The position numbers and the translations under genes are program-made. The notes below the pieces were generated by a model. The model made no database searches and had not been told where the DNA came from. It saw only the letters and a program-made list of their open reading frames with translations. Positions 27,784 through 37,359 of a stretch of 64,000 nucleotides of DNA are shown piece by piece (within the stretch, counting starts at the first letter, position 1; every line of letters starts with the position of its first letter). This DNA comes from Pseudomonas lutea (GTDB lineage Bacteria; Pseudomonadota; Gammaproteobacteria; Pseudomonadales; Pseudomonadaceae), in the NCBI RefSeq assembly GCF_000759445.1, contig NZ_JRMB01000001.1:2480001-2544000 (forward strand), given 5' to 3'.

Positions 27784-28257
27784 ATGAGCAGCGCAACATG
27801 TCCTTGTGGCAGCGGCAATCTTCTGGACGGCTGCTGCAATCGATATCACGCGGGCTTGCCGGCGCCGTGTGCCGAGGCACTGATGCGTTCGCGCTACAGC
27901 GCCTATGTATTGGGGCGGGTGGAGTATCTGCTGGACACCACGCTGCCTGCGCAGAGAGACGGCCTGGATCACGAAGCCATTGCTCAATGGAGCACGCAGA
28001 GCACCTGGCTGGGGCTGGACGTTGAGAGCGCCGAGCTGATCGGCGGCCAGCCTGAACATGCCTTCGTGACGTTCACCGCACGCTGGCACGATGCCGAAGG
28101 CGAGCATCGGCATCGCGAGCGCTCCGCATTTGTGCAGCATGAAGGGCGCTGGTTTTTCATCGACCCGACGGTGTCGCTCAAGGCGGGCCGTAACGATGCC
28201 TGTCCTTGCGGGAGCCGGCAGAAATTCAAGAAATGCTGCTCGGCATATCTCAACTGA
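27784..28257 (+). CDS. ychJ: YchJ family protein with two SEC-C zinc motifs
   Basis: A 157-residue protein. The N-terminal SEC-C motif is [13 protein letters not shown], and the second, at the C-terminus, is [13 protein letters not shown]. Between them is the NTF2-like UPF0225 domain ([30 protein letters not shown]). SEC-C motifs bind zinc. The molecular role of YchJ is unknown. It is probably co-transcribed with the DUF6231-like gene. Confidence 0.9.
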   Translation: MSSATCPCGSGNLLDGCCNRYHAGLPAPCAEALMRSRYSAYVLGRVEYLLDTTLPAQRDGLDHEAIAQWSTQSTWLGLDVESAELIGGQPEHAFVTFTARWHDAEGEHRHRERSAFVQHEGRWFFIDPTVSLKAGRNDACPCGSRQKFKKCCSAYLN

Positions 28258-28309
28258 GTGGTGATCTGAGCGCCGTATCCGTCATCTACCATCCAAACAG
28301 GCGCAGCCT

Positions 28310-28912
28310 TCAGGCCAGACGGATATGGGAAATGTCCGGCACCCGTACTTGCCGCTCAGCTTTTTCCTGACCCAGCTCGCTCCCGGCAGGTGCAAGGCTA
28401 AGTGCCGACAGGTCCAGCTGCGGCGCGCGCGGCGGGGCTTTCGCATCCTGCACGTCCTGACCCGGCTCGGACAGCGTGAAGTCGGGCGCCTCCACATCGA
28501 CGAAAGCGGCCATGTACACGTCGCGTGGCTTGACTTCGGCTTTACGCGCTGGCGCGGCATCGGTGCGCGGAGCGGTTGCTGATGAGGGCTTGCGTGTCCA
28601 GTTGGGCTCATCGGGCGGCGGCGCCAGCTCGACCTCTTCGACCTCCACCTGACCGGGCACTTCCTGTGGTGGCGGGACTGCCTGCGCCATTTGCACAACC
28701 TGGGCCGAGGCCCCAGCCCGCTCCAGCGTCGAGCGGTATTTTTCGGCTGCGGCCTCGTCCAGATTGTTTTTCAGCACCAACCGACGACCGGAAAACAATA
28801 ACGCGATACGCTGGGCGTCGGCCTGAAACAGCTTCGCCATGTTGGCCTTGACCAGATCGGGCTGCGCGCCCGGGACCAGTTGGCCGGAAAATACGATTTC
28901 ATAGAGCTTCAT
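28310..28912 (-). CDS. Hypothetical protein with a small N-terminal domain and Pro/Ala-rich tail
   Basis: A 200-residue protein. The N-terminal 75 residues are well ordered (MKLYEIVFSGQL, LVKANMAKLFQADAQRIALL, FSGRRLVLKNNLDEAAAEKY). The rest is Pro/Glu/Ala-rich and probably disordered, ending PDISHIRLA. AGGAG lies 8 bases before the ATG at 28912, which is preferred to a TTG two codons earlier. I do not recognise a named family. It is divergent from the LEA-type lipoprotein gene. Confidence 0.65.
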   Translation of the reverse strand: MKLYEIVFSGQLVPGAQPDLVKANMAKLFQADAQRIALLFSGRRLVLKNNLDEAAAEKYRSTLERAGASAQVVQMAQAVPPPQEVPGQVEVEEVELAPPPDEPNWTRKPSSATAPRTDAAPARKAEVKPRDVYMAAFVDVEAPDFTLSEPGQDVQDAKAPPRAPQLDLSALSLAPAGSELGQEKAERQVRVPDISHIRLA

Positions 28913-29014
28913 GGTCAATACTCCTTCGACACATGGCGCGAGTATGGCGCAGGCTGTGTGGAACGGCGAGTCACGCTGACGACTGTCAGACCGGGCAAAA
29001 GGGAGCGACCCACG

Positions 29015-29497
29015 ATGTTTGCAGCATACGTCCTCAGAATCGCAGGCCTCTGCGCATTACTTGCGCTGACCGGCTGTTCGACCTGGATAACCGGCGGATT
29101 TGAAGACCCTGACGTCAAACTGCTTAAAGTTGAGGTGGTCAAGGCAAAACTCCTGCGCCAGGATTTCAAGCTGCGCCTGAGAGTCGACAATCCGAATGAC
29201 TCAAGCCTGCTGGTGCGCGGCTTGCGCTACAAGATCATGCTCAACGACATGCTGCTCAGCGAGGGCGTGTACAGCGACTGGTTCATTGTCAAAGCCAACA
29301 GCCACAAAAACTTCTCCGTACCGATCCGCGCCAATTTGTGGGAGCACCTCAAGGACATCTCGCGGGTGCTGGGCAAGTCCGGTCAGCCTGTGCATTACCG
29401 GCTGGACGGCAAGCTCAAGACCGGATTTTTATTCGGACACAGCGTGCGCATTGGACGCAATGGCGACATAATCCCCGGCGATTTGATTCCGGAGTAA
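29015..29497 (+). CDS. LEA type 2 (WHy domain) lipoprotein
   Basis: A 160-residue protein. [20 protein letters not shown] ends at a lipobox (LTGC), and the mature part begins [20 protein letters not shown]. The WHy/LEA-14 domain is recognisable by [20 protein letters not shown] and [19 protein letters not shown] sits about 9 bases upstream of the ATG at 29015. WHy lipoproteins are linked to desiccation or stress tolerance; the role here is inferred. The next gene follows after 4 bp. Confidence 0.85.
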   Translation: MFAAYVLRIAGLCALLALTGCSTWITGGFEDPDVKLLKVEVVKAKLLRQDFKLRLRVDNPNDSSLLVRGLRYKIMLNDMLLSEGVYSDWFIVKANSHKNFSVPIRANLWEHLKDISRVLGKSGQPVHYRLDGKLKTGFLFGHSVRIGRNGDIIPGDLIPE

Positions 29498-29501
29498 CCC
29501 C

Positions 29502-29708
29502 ATGAACCAGCAAGCTCACGTGCACGGTCCAGACTGCGACCACGATCACGACCATCACGATCATCATCATGACCACGGCCACGTGCATGGCCCGCATTGC
29601 AACCACGCCCCCCAAGAGCCCGTGCGCAACACGCTCAAGGACGTGGGCCGCAACGATCCCTGCCCTTGCGGCAGCGACAAGAAATTCAAGAAATGCCACG
29701 GCGCCTGA
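29502..29708 (+). CDS. Small His-rich SEC-C protein (putative zinc chelator)
   Basis: A 68-residue protein. Residues 7-36 are a His/Asp tract ([20 protein letters not shown] and further HVHGPHCNH), followed by a SEC-C motif, [17 protein letters not shown], at the C-terminus. Both halves can bind metal ions, so it is a likely Zn or Ni chelator or chaperone. It starts 4 bp after the LEA-type lipoprotein and shares its transcript. A terminator follows at 29725. Confidence 0.85.
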   Translation: MNQQAHVHGPDCDHDHDHHDHHHDHGHVHGPHCNHAPQEPVRNTLKDVGRNDPCPCGSDKKFKKCHGA

Positions 29709-29724
29709 CAGCCCGATCCCTTGC

Positions 29725-29755
29725 AACGGCCTGAGCTTTCAGGCCGTTTTTGTTT
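29725..29755 (+). terminator. Rho-independent terminator
   Basis: Stem AACGGCCTGA / TCAGGCCGTT with a short loop, then TTTGTTT. It ends the LEA lipoprotein / SEC-C operon. Confidence 0.85.
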
Positions 29756-29830
29756 GTGCAACGAACACGCGAAGGGGTAAAACAGCGTCAGCCTCAATGG
29801 CAGTCGTGATGACCACACCCGGAGCGCACC

Positions 29831-30475
29831 ATGATCGACCTGCACTACTGGACCACCCCCAACGGCCACAAAGTCTCGATCTTCCTGGAAGAGGCGGGCC
29901 TGCCTTACAAGATCTTTGCGGTCAATATCGGCGCGAACGAGCAGTTCGAGCCCGATTTCCTGAAGATATCGCCCAACAACAAAATCCCGGCCATCGTTGA
30001 TCACGAACCGGCAGACGGCGGCCAGCCGCTGAACCTGTTCGAGTCAGGCGCGATCCTGCTGTATCTGGCGGAAAAGACCGGCCGGTTCATGACCCAGGAC
30101 CTGCGCGGTCGGCAGGAAACCCTGCAGTGGCTGTTCTGGCAGATGGGCGGCCTGGGACCGATGGCGGGTCAGAACCACCATTTCAACCGGTTTGCCAAAG
30201 AGAAGATCCCCTACGCCATCAAACGCTACGTCGACGAAACTGCGCGGCTATACGGCGTTTTGAACGAGCGCCTGGCCGACCGCGCATTTGTGGCGGGTGA
30301 GGACTACAGCATTGCGGACATGGCGATCTATCCGTGGATTGTGCCGCATACGTTTCAGCAGCAGGATCTGGATGACTTCCCGCACCTCAAGCGCTGGTTC
30401 GAATCGATCGCCAGTCGTGATGCGGTAAAACGCGCCTACGCGCTGGTCGACCAGATCAACCCACCGAAACCCTGA
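29831..30475 (+). CDS. Glutathione S-transferase, YfcG/nu-class (disulfide reductase)
   Basis: A 214-residue thioredoxin-fold enzyme. The N-terminal glutathione site is HYWTTPNGHKVSIFLEEAGL; Thr and Asn of TPNG are the nu-class active residues. The binding loops NNKIPAIVDHE and ESGAILLYLAEKTGR follow. The helical C-terminal domain includes DYSIADMAIYPWI. This matches E. coli YfcG, which acts as a glutathione-dependent disulfide reductase. Monocistronic, ahead of a dense REP array. Confidence 0.9.
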   Translation: MIDLHYWTTPNGHKVSIFLEEAGLPYKIFAVNIGANEQFEPDFLKISPNNKIPAIVDHEPADGGQPLNLFESGAILLYLAEKTGRFMTQDLRGRQETLQWLFWQMGGLGPMAGQNHHFNRFAKEKIPYAIKRYVDETARLYGVLNERLADRAFVAGEDYSIADMAIYPWIVPHTFQQQDLDDFPHLKRWFESIASRDAVKRAYALVDQINPPKP

Positions 30476-30507
30476 CCGCTGAAGGCGTCCGACAGGCGGA
30501 TAAAGCT

Positions 30508-30717
30508 ACGGGCGCAGGCTTGCTGGCGAAAGCGAGGCTCGACGACTTTGCCAGCCGACGAACACCGACTGTACAGTGCTGCCAACTGACTAATACCCGT
30601 TGTAGGAGCCGGCTTGCTGGCGAATGAAGGTTCTACGACTTTGCCGACGGACGAACACCGACTGTACCGCGCTGCCAACTGACGAATACCCGTTGTAGGT
30701 GCCAGCATGCTGGCGAA
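30508..30717 (+). repeat. Tandem duplication of a REP-bearing unit (about 94 bp)
   Basis: The unit beginning GGCTTGCTGGCGAA at 30517 recurs at 30611, and a diverged REP follows at 30704. Each unit carries ACGACTTTGCC, GACGAACACCGACTGTAC, GCTGCCAACTGAC and TACCCGTTGTAGG at the same offsets. The two full copies differ at only a few bases. They lie in the 508-bp gap between the GST and quiP genes. Confidence 0.85.
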
Positions 30718-30763
30718 CCGCGTAGATCAGTCGCTACTGAGGTGCCTGACACACCCTGTTCGC

Positions 30764-30853
30764 CAGCAAGCCGGCTCCTACAGATTCGATGCACAGCAAG
30801 CCGGCTCCTACAGATTCGACAGCCAGCAAGCCGAGCCCACGGGTTCTGCGGTC
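30764..30853 (+). repeat. 30-bp tandem repeat, three copies
   Basis: CAGCAAGCCGGCTCCTACAG begins at 30764 and 30794, and a diverged copy (CAGCAAGCCGAGCCCACGGG) at 30824, an exact 30-bp period. Each unit is half of a REP palindrome. A run of 10 C follows at 30877-30886. Confidence 0.85.
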
Positions 30854-30983
30854 TGCTCTCTGCGCTGACGACCGCTCCCCCCCCCCAAATCCCGAAAATA
30901 AACTCTCGTCCCCGGCTTGCGTGGCGCTCGACGGCTCACTAACGTAGCGCCCTTTGAACGATCACCCCCGCAGGAGCTACATC

Positions 30984-33467
30984 ATGGCGTCGCCAGCCCT
31001 TTCAACGTTGAAAACGCGCGTGAGCGTGGCCGCTGCCATGATCGGTCTGCTAAGCCTGGCGGGTTGCCAGCTCGGGGGTGAAGACCGTGACAGCCTGCCG
31101 CCTGCCAGCGGAGTGTTCGCTATTAAAGGTCTGGCGCAGAACGTCTCTATCCGCCGCAATTCACTGGGTATGCCGCTGATTGAAAGCAGCACGTTTCATG
31201 ACGCGTTGTTTACCCTGGGTTACGTCCACGCCAGCGACCGCATCACGCAAATGATGCAAATGCGTTTGCTGGCTCAGGGCCGGCTGTCGGAAATCGCCGG
31301 ACCGGGTGCGCTCGATCTCGACCGCATGATGCGCGCCGCCAACCTCAAGCAGACTGCCAGCCAGCTGTACGCCGCTTCCTCGCCGCGCCTGAAACGCTTC
31401 TTCGAGGTGTATGCGCGCGGCGTCAACGCCTACCTGTTCCGCTATCGCGACAAGCTGCCGGCCGACCTCGCCGATTCTGGCTACAAGCCCGAGTACTGGA
31501 AGCCGGAGGATTCGGCGCTGATTTTCAGCCTGCTCAACTTCAGCCTGTCGGTGAATCTGCAGGAAGAAATCGCCTCGCTGGTGCTGGCACAAAAGGTCGG
31601 GGCGGACAAACTGGCCTGGCTGCTGCCCACCTATCCGGACGAAGCGCTGCCTTTCGATGAAGCCGACAAGCTCAAGGGTTTGAACCTGGGCAGCCAATTG
31701 CCGGGGCTGAGCGATCTGGACAAGGCGGCGTTGCAGCTCTCCGATCTCAATCTGCTGGGGGTATCGGCGTCGAACAACTGGGTAATTTCGCCGCAGCGCG
31801 CCCGCGCCGGCAGGAGCCTGCTGGCCACCGACAGCCAACTGTCGCCCACCCTTCCCTCCATGTGGACCTTCGTGCAGATCCGTTCGCCGAAATACCAGGC
31901 CGCCGGCGCAACCGTGGCTGGCCTGCCACTGGTGTTGTCCGGCTTCAACGGCAAGCTGGCCTGGGGCATGGGCCCGGCCATGGGCGACAACCAGGACCTG
32001 TTTCTTGAAAAGATCAAACGGGAAAACAACCGCCTGATGGTCATGGCCGACGGCAAATGGGTGGCAGCGGGCGCGCATGAAGAAACCTACTTCGTGAAGG
32101 GCCAGAGCCCGGTGCGCGAGCCCGCCTACGAAACCCGGCATGGCCCGTTACTCAACGCAGGCGCCGCGCAACTGGCCAGCGGGCTGGGCATCGCGTTGCA
32201 AACGCCGGACGCCAAAGACGACAAAACCCTCGATGCGCTGTTCGATCTGACCCGCGCACCCAACGTGCAGCGGGCGTTCGACACCACCCGTGAGATCCGC
32301 GCGATCACCCTGAACATGGTGTTCGCGGATGCGTCGAACACCGGTTGGCAAGTGACCGGCAAATACCCGAACCGTCGTGACGGGCTGGGGCTGATTCCCT
32401 CGCCAGGCTGGGACGGCAAGTTCGACTGGGACGGCTATGCCGACGCCATGCTGCATCCGTACGATCAGGATTCGCCGCAAGGCTGGATCGCCACCGCCAA
32501 CCAGCGCACGATGCCCAAAGGCTATGGCATGCAGCTGTCCAATTCCTGGGACTATCCTGAGCGTGCAGAACGGATCGCCGAGCTGGCCAACGCTGGCAAG
32601 CAAGACACGCGCAGCACCGTGGCCATGCAATATGACCAAACGACAACCTTCGCCGCGAAGCTTAAAAAAATGTTCGCCGCGCCCGGCATGTCAGCCCCTT
32701 TGAAGCAGGCCATCGACGCACTGCCATCGGCAGATCGGGACAAGGCGCGTGAAGCATTGAGCCGTCTGATGGCGTTCGACGGCAGGCTGTCGCCGGGATC
32801 GGCTGATGCCGCCGTCTATGAGCTGTTCCTGCAGGAAAGCGCGCGACAAACCTTCCTCGACGAACTGGGCCCGGAAACCAGCCCGGCCTGGAAAGCGCTG
32901 GTGCAAAACGCAGACCTGTCCTACTCACCCCAGGCCGATCACCTGCTGGGCCGCGAAGACAGTCCGTACTGGGACGACGTGAAAACGCCGCAAAAAGAAG
33001 ACAAGCCCGCCATCCTGGCGCGCAGCCTGGCCGCCGCAATCTCCACAGGGGACAGCCAGCTGGGTGCCGATCACAAGGCTTGGCAGTGGGGCAAGCTGCA
33101 TCAAACCGTGTGGACCTCGCAAAGCGCGCAGCTGAGCGCCGCGTTGGGTGGCAGCAAGGCCGGCGCAGTCAAAGGCCCCGTGGCCAGCGGCGGTGACCAC
33201 ACCACGCTCAACGCCTCGGGCTTCCACTGGGGCCAGGACTTCAACGCCGCGGTCGTTCCGGCGATGCGCATGATCGTCGACTTCGCCCAACAAGAGCCCA
33301 TGATGGCGCAGAACGCCGCCGGCCAATCCGGCAACCCTGCCAGCCCGTACTACGCCAACGGCATAGACCCGTGGATGAAAGGCCTGTACATGTCTGTGCC
33401 GATGCAACCGGAAAACTTCGAAAAAGCCTACGGCAAACAGCGCCTGACACTGACGCCCGGAAAGTAA
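30984..33467 (+). CDS. quiP: Acyl-homoserine lactone acylase QuiP (penicillin acylase family)
   Basis: An 827-residue Ntn-hydrolase that degrades long-chain N-acyl-homoserine lactones. A signal/lipobox-like N-terminus (LLSLAGC) is followed by the alpha-subunit region with [20 protein letters not shown]. The autocleavage site and N-terminal nucleophile lie in GVSASNNW; the Ser before NNW is at about residue 263. The beta subunit ends LTLTPGK. Length and sequence match P. aeruginosa QuiP (847 aa). The ATG at 30984 gives the family start MASPAL. It would act in the periplasm and quench quorum-sensing signals or use them as carbon. No luxI/luxR gene is present in the window. Confidence 0.92.
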   Translation: MASPALSTLKTRVSVAAAMIGLLSLAGCQLGGEDRDSLPPASGVFAIKGLAQNVSIRRNSLGMPLIESSTFHDALFTLGYVHASDRITQMMQMRLLAQGRLSEIAGPGALDLDRMMRAANLKQTASQLYAASSPRLKRFFEVYARGVNAYLFRYRDKLPADLADSGYKPEYWKPEDSALIFSLLNFSLSVNLQEEIASLVLAQKVGADKLAWLLPTYPDEALPFDEADKLKGLNLGSQLPGLSDLDKAALQLSDLNLLGVSASNNWVISPQRARAGRSLLATDSQLSPTLPSMWTFVQIRSPKYQAAGATVAGLPLVLSGFNGKLAWGMGPAMGDNQDLFLEKIKRENNRLMVMADGKWVAAGAHEETYFVKGQSPVREPAYETRHGPLLNAGAAQLASGLGIALQTPDAKDDKTLDALFDLTRAPNVQRAFDTTREIRAITLNMVFADASNTGWQVTGKYPNRRDGLGLIPSPGWDGKFDWDGYADAMLHPYDQDSPQGWIATANQRTMPKGYGMQLSNSWDYPERAERIAELANAGKQDTRSTVAMQYDQTTTFAAKLKKMFAAPGMSAPLKQAIDALPSADRDKAREALSRLMAFDGRLSPGSADAAVYELFLQESARQTFLDELGPETSPAWKALVQNADLSYSPQADHLLGREDSPYWDDVKTPQKEDKPAILARSLAAAISTGDSQLGADHKAWQWGKLHQTVWTSQSAQLSAALGGSKAGAVKGPVASGGDHTTLNASGFHWGQDFNAAVVPAMRMIVDFAQQEPMMAQNAAGQSGNPASPYYANGIDPWMKGLYMSVPMQPENFEKAYGKQRLTLTPGK

Positions 33468-33511
33468 GCAGCACTTACTGGGTTGCCGGGGTCAGCGAGA
33501 TCCTGCGCAAT

Positions 33512-33560
33512 GACGCAGAGCGTCTCGGGATGCATTCCCACGCAGAGCGTGGGAACGATC
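33512..33560 (+). repeat. 49-bp hairpin module, copy B
   Basis: GACGCAGAGCGTC palindrome, GGGATGCAT, then CCCACGCAGAGCGTGGG and AACGATC. Reverse complement of the copy A module. It lies about 150 bp before the copy B core REP. Confidence 0.85.
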
Positions 33561-33661
33561 AAGCGCTAAACGCCGCCCCATTACGCGGAGGGCCCCGTGG
33601 CAGCTGGCGGCTCGATGGCAAAAGCGTTGGATCAGAAACATCTAGCGTCAATGACAGACCG

Positions 33662-33687
33662 CGTTCGCCAGCAAGCCGGCTCCTACA
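33662..33687. repeat. Single REP arm
   Basis: CGTTCGCCAGCAAGCCGGCT followed by CCTACA. No facing arm of the same type is seen nearby. It lies between the 49-bp module and repeat core B. Confidence 0.8.
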
Positions 33688-33708
33688 GTGAATGCGCATG
33701 CAGTCAGT

Positions 33709-34120
33709 GGGACCGGCTTCAGCCGGGAAGCTTTTGATCTCCTGCACGCCCTTGATCCGCTCTAGGCTTTTGATCTGCTCCAGGCTTTTGATCTGCTCCA
33801 CGTCCTTGATTTGATCCACGCTTTTGATCTGCTCCACGCCCTTGATCTTCAAACACAAAAAGCTCAGACGACACCCATCGCGACTTGGGTGCAGGCTGAA
33901 CGCAGGTTTTGCGCAGTGGGCCGAGCCGCATGGATGCGGCGAGAGCGCCGTCAGGACATGGATGTCCGTTCGGCGCGGGCCCACGGAGCAAGACCGGAGT
34001 GAAGGAACCCGACGAAGTCGGGCCAAACCAGGAGCAGGCACCCTTGGTTACTTGGGGTGCCTTTCCAAGTAACTCGCCGAAGGCGAAACAGTCGAGCCTT
34101 TAGGCCGACGCTCTTGATCT
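33709..34120 (+). repeat. Composite repeat core, copy B
   Basis: REP GACCGGCTTCAGCCGGGAAG, then GATC units with an 18-bp period (33736, 33754, 33772, 33790, a GATT at 33808, 33826, 33844) in place of the 11-bp units of copies A and C. The conserved block begins CGCGACTTGGGTGCAGGCTG. Hairpins follow at 33925-33940 and 33945-33976 (GCGCCG outer, GGACAT inner stem) and CCCGAC/GTCGGG near 34010. The GTTACTTGG/CCAAGTAAC and TCGCC/GGCGA stems close the element. It lies between quiP and the ligase-associated exonuclease. Confidence 0.88.
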
Positions 34121-34234
34121 CCATTCGGATCACCCGAGATGCCGGATAAACACGCAGCTACACGAAGCACCCCGACCGAACTTCCACCCCCGCCCACCGC
34201 TCTACCAAGACAAGCCCCCAAACCCGGTCACCCC

Positions 34235-35269
34235 ATGGATCTTGTCATTGCCCGCCCCGAAGGCCTTTACTGCCCGCCCGGTGATTTCTACATCGATCCG
34301 TGGCGCCCGGTCGAACGCTCCGTCATCACCCACGCCCACGGCGACCACGCCCGAACCGGCAACCAGCACTACCTCGCCGCCGCGCCCGGCGAAGGCATAT
34401 TGCGCTCCCGACTGGGCCAGGACATCAACCTTCAAACCCTCGCCTACGGCGAAAGCATCACCCACCACGGCGTCAAACTCAGCCTCCACCCGGCCGGCCA
34501 CGTACTCGGTTCCGCCCAGGTTCGCCTCGAATACCAGGGCGAAGTCTGGGTTGCCTCAGGCGACTACAAAGTCGAACCCGACGGCACCTGCGAGCCCTTC
34601 GAGCCAGTGCGCTGTCACACCTTCATCACGGAATCCACCTTCGGCCTGCCCATCTATAAATGGCAGCCGCAATCGGAAATCTTCGCCGGCGTCAACGAAT
34701 GGTGGCGCGCCAATGCCGCCGCCGGCAAAGCCAGCGTCCTGTTCGCTTATTCATTCGGCAAAGCCCAGCGCATCCTCCACGGCATCGACCCCAGCATCGG
34801 CCCGATTCTGGTCCACGGCGCCGTCGAACCCCTGAACCGCGTATACCGCGAAGCCGGCGTGCGCATCCCGGAAACCCAGTACGCCGGCGATTTCAAAAAA
34901 ACCGACCCGGCATTGCGCAGCGCCCTCATCGTCGCCCCGCCCTCTGCCGGAGGCAGCACCTGGATGCGCCGTTTCGGCGAGTTCAGCGACGCCTTTGCCA
35001 GCGGCTGGATGATGCTGCGCGGCACGCGCCGTCGGCGCGGCGTGGACCGGGGCTTCGCGCTCTCGGATCACGCCGACTGGCCCGGCTTGTTGTGGGCCAT
35101 CGAAAACACGGGCGCCGAGCGCGTGATGGTGACCCACGGATCGGTCGCGGTACTGGTGCGCTACCTGCGCGAACAAGGCCTGGATGCGCAGGGCTTCACC
35201 ACCGAGTACGGCGATGAAGAAGACGATGCGGCAGCCAAATCTGAACCGGCAGAAGAGGCCGCCTCATGA
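34235..35269 (+). CDS. Ligase-associated DNA exonuclease (TIGR04122 type)
   Basis: A 344-residue metallo-beta-lactamase/beta-CASP nuclease. The metal site is ITHAHGDHA (H-x-H-x-DH), with further ligands in HPAGHVLGSAQ and the terminal FALSDHADW. The start MDLVIARPEGLYCPPGDFYI at 34235 fits the family; the frame is open to 34139, with a Pro-rich extension I regard as non-coding. It overlaps the ligase gene by 4 bp (ATGA). Known partners are an ATP-dependent ligase, a DEXH helicase and PdeM, all present in this window. The acidic C-terminus (EEDDAAAKSEP) is probably disordered. Confidence 0.9.
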   Translation: MDLVIARPEGLYCPPGDFYIDPWRPVERSVITHAHGDHARTGNQHYLAAAPGEGILRSRLGQDINLQTLAYGESITHHGVKLSLHPAGHVLGSAQVRLEYQGEVWVASGDYKVEPDGTCEPFEPVRCHTFITESTFGLPIYKWQPQSEIFAGVNEWWRANAAAGKASVLFAYSFGKAQRILHGIDPSIGPILVHGAVEPLNRVYREAGVRIPETQYAGDFKKTDPALRSALIVAPPSAGGSTWMRRFGEFSDAFASGWMMLRGTRRRRGVDRGFALSDHADWPGLLWAIENTGAERVMVTHGSVAVLVRYLREQGLDAQGFTTEYGDEEDDAAAKSEPAEEAAS

Positions 35270-36981
35270 AGGCCTTCGCCGAGCTGTATTCGGACCTCGA
35301 CGCCACCACCTCCAGCAACGCCAAGCTGGCCGCGATGCAGGCTTACTTCAGCCAGGCCGCTCCCGAAGACGCCGCGTGGGCGGTGTATTTCCTGGCCGGC
35401 GGACGCCCACGGCAACTGGTGCCGACGCGCATGCTGCGTGAGCAGGCGCTGTTGCTGTCCGGCCTGCCGGAATGGCTGTTCGAGGAGAGTTACCAGGCGG
35501 TAGGCGATTTGGCGGAGACGTTATCGCTGCTGCTGCCCAAAGCCGAGCACAGCTCCGAAGAGGGCCTGGCCAGCTGGATGGAAAATCACCTGTTGCCCCT
35601 GCGCGGCTTGCCCCCCGAAGAGTTGCTCGCACGCTTGCCCACGTTCTGGTCGCAGCTGGACCCGCAAAGCCTGATGGTCTGCCTGAAGCTGATCACCGGC
35701 AGTTTCAGGGTCGGGGTCTCTAAGCTGTTGGTCACCCGAGCCCTTGCCGCCTTGGCGGACATTGACAGCAAGCGCGTGGCCCAACGACTAGTGGGGTATA
35801 CCGACCTCTCGCACCGGCCCAGCGCTGAAGGCTATCTCAAATTGATCGCCGAGGAATCAGCTGACGAACATGCGCAACGGGGCGGCCAGCCCTACCCTTT
35901 CTTTCTTGCCCATTCCCTGCAGCAACCGGTGGACCAATTCGAGAACCTGCTGGGCGCTGCCGAGAACTGGCAGGTGGAGTGGAAGTGGGACGGCATTCGT
36001 GCACAAGTGGTCAAGCGTGAAGGTCGGTTGTGGATATGGTCTCGGGGCGAAGAATTGGTTACGGATCGCTTCCCGGAGTTGCATAGCCTCGCCCAGTGCC
36101 TGCCTGACGGAACAGTGATCGACGGCGAAATCGTGGTGTGGAAAGCCGCAGCACCGGCGGACGCCGAAGACAGCGATTTTGCACTGCAAACCCCCGCCCC
36201 CGGAACGCCCGGTGAAGCGACCCCGTCGGTTCAGCCGTTCGCCCTGTTGCAGCAGCGCATTGGCCGCAAAACCCTGGGCAAGAAAATTCTGGAAGACGTG
36301 CCGGTCGTGGTACTGGCTTACGACCTGCTGGAATGGGAAGGCCACGACTGGCGCAGTCGCCCGCAGCATGAACGTCGCACCCAGATGGAGAAGGTCATCG
36401 CCGACGCTCAAAGCCCGGTGCTGATGCCCTCGCCCGTGCTGACCGGCACTGACTGGCTCGATCTCGGCCGGCAACGCGAGGCGTCCAGAAGCCTTGGCGT
36501 GGAAGGCATGATGCTCAAAGCGCGGGATTCACTGTACGGCGTGGGCCGCACCAAAGACATGGGCGTGTGGTGGAAGTGGAAGATCGATCCGTTCAGCGTC
36601 GACGCCGTCCTCATCTACGCGCAACGCGGTCATGGGCGACGCGCCAGCCTGTACAGCGATTACACCTTCGCGGTGTGGGACGGGCCGCCAGAGTCCAGTG
36701 AACGCACGCTCGTCCCCTTCGCCAAGGCTTATTCCGGGCTGACCGATGAAGAGATGCGCAAAGTGGACGCGATCATTCGTAAAACTACTGTGGACAAGTT
36801 CGGCCCCGTGCGCAGCGTGACCCCCACCCTGGTATTCGAACTGGGCTTCGAGGGCATCGCTTTGTCGAAGCGGCACAAGAGCGGCATTGCCGTGAGATTC
36901 CCCAGAATGCTCCGCTGGCGGCTCGACAAGCCGGTCGCTGAAGCGGACAGTCTGGCGACCCTTCAGGACCTGTTGGCCTGA
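35266..36981 (+). CDS. ATP-dependent DNA ligase (TIGR04120, PP_1105 type)
   Basis: A 571-residue ligase. The helical N-terminal domain covers about residues 1-215. The adenylation site KWDGIR (motif I) is in WQVEWKWDGIRAQVV, with RGEELVTDRFPE (motif III region) and VVVLAYDLLEWEG. The C-terminal OB fold contains WWKWKIDPFSVDAVLIYAQ and ends with the family's RFPRMLRWRLDKP. It seals nicks in DNA repair and is coupled to the exonuclease gene by a 4-bp overlap. The family is usually accompanied by helicase and PdeM genes; here those lie 4.9 kb away, after an amino-acid transporter operon. Confidence 0.93.
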   Translation: MKAFAELYSDLDATTSSNAKLAAMQAYFSQAAPEDAAWAVYFLAGGRPRQLVPTRMLREQALLLSGLPEWLFEESYQAVGDLAETLSLLLPKAEHSSEEGLASWMENHLLPLRGLPPEELLARLPTFWSQLDPQSLMVCLKLITGSFRVGVSKLLVTRALAALADIDSKRVAQRLVGYTDLSHRPSAEGYLKLIAEESADEHAQRGGQPYPFFLAHSLQQPVDQFENLLGAAENWQVEWKWDGIRAQVVKREGRLWIWSRGEELVTDRFPELHSLAQCLPDGTVIDGEIVVWKAAAPADAEDSDFALQTPAPGTPGEATPSVQPFALLQQRIGRKTLGKKILEDVPVVVLAYDLLEWEGHDWRSRPQHERRTQMEKVIADAQSPVLMPSPVLTGTDWLDLGRQREASRSLGVEGMMLKARDSLYGVGRTKDMGVWWKWKIDPFSVDAVLIYAQRGHGRRASLYSDYTFAVWDGPPESSERTLVPFAKAYSGLTDEEMRKVDAIIRKTTVDKFGPVRSVTPTLVFELGFEGIALSKRHKSGIAVRFPRMLRWRLDKPVAEADSLATLQDLLA

Positions 36982-37359
36982 GCCCCGTTGCAGTGCGCCG
37001 GCCAGCCCCCGCCTTGCCGAAAATGCGCTGATTTGGGGCGCCTAAAATCCCTGGTGCTCCAATGCTTCGGGCTGGCAGGCGTTTCCAATCGCTACCGGAT
37101 CAAACTCAGCGCCGTCGACACCCTCCAATCTGCAACTTTTTCGCCCACTCTCAACAAGATACGGCTACTCTGCGGTGGCCTGCGAGGCCGTAAACACAGA
37201 CAAAAGATGGCCCAAAGTCATCATTGCGACAAGTCCGTACATTTAAAACGCGTGTTTGTTTGATTGGTTCGGAAATTGCTGTCTATTTGCGGTCTGGCTC
37301 TTGCCGGTAGCAAGCCTTCGCGTGTTCCCAACGCTCAATTTGGTTTTAAGGACTGAACG
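36982..37359. other. 378-bp intergenic gap upstream of the transporter operon
   Basis: No gene, REP or clear promoter was recognised. Its second half (about 37,130-37,340) is less GC-rich than its surroundings and must contain the promoter of the transporter operon. Confidence 0.5.
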
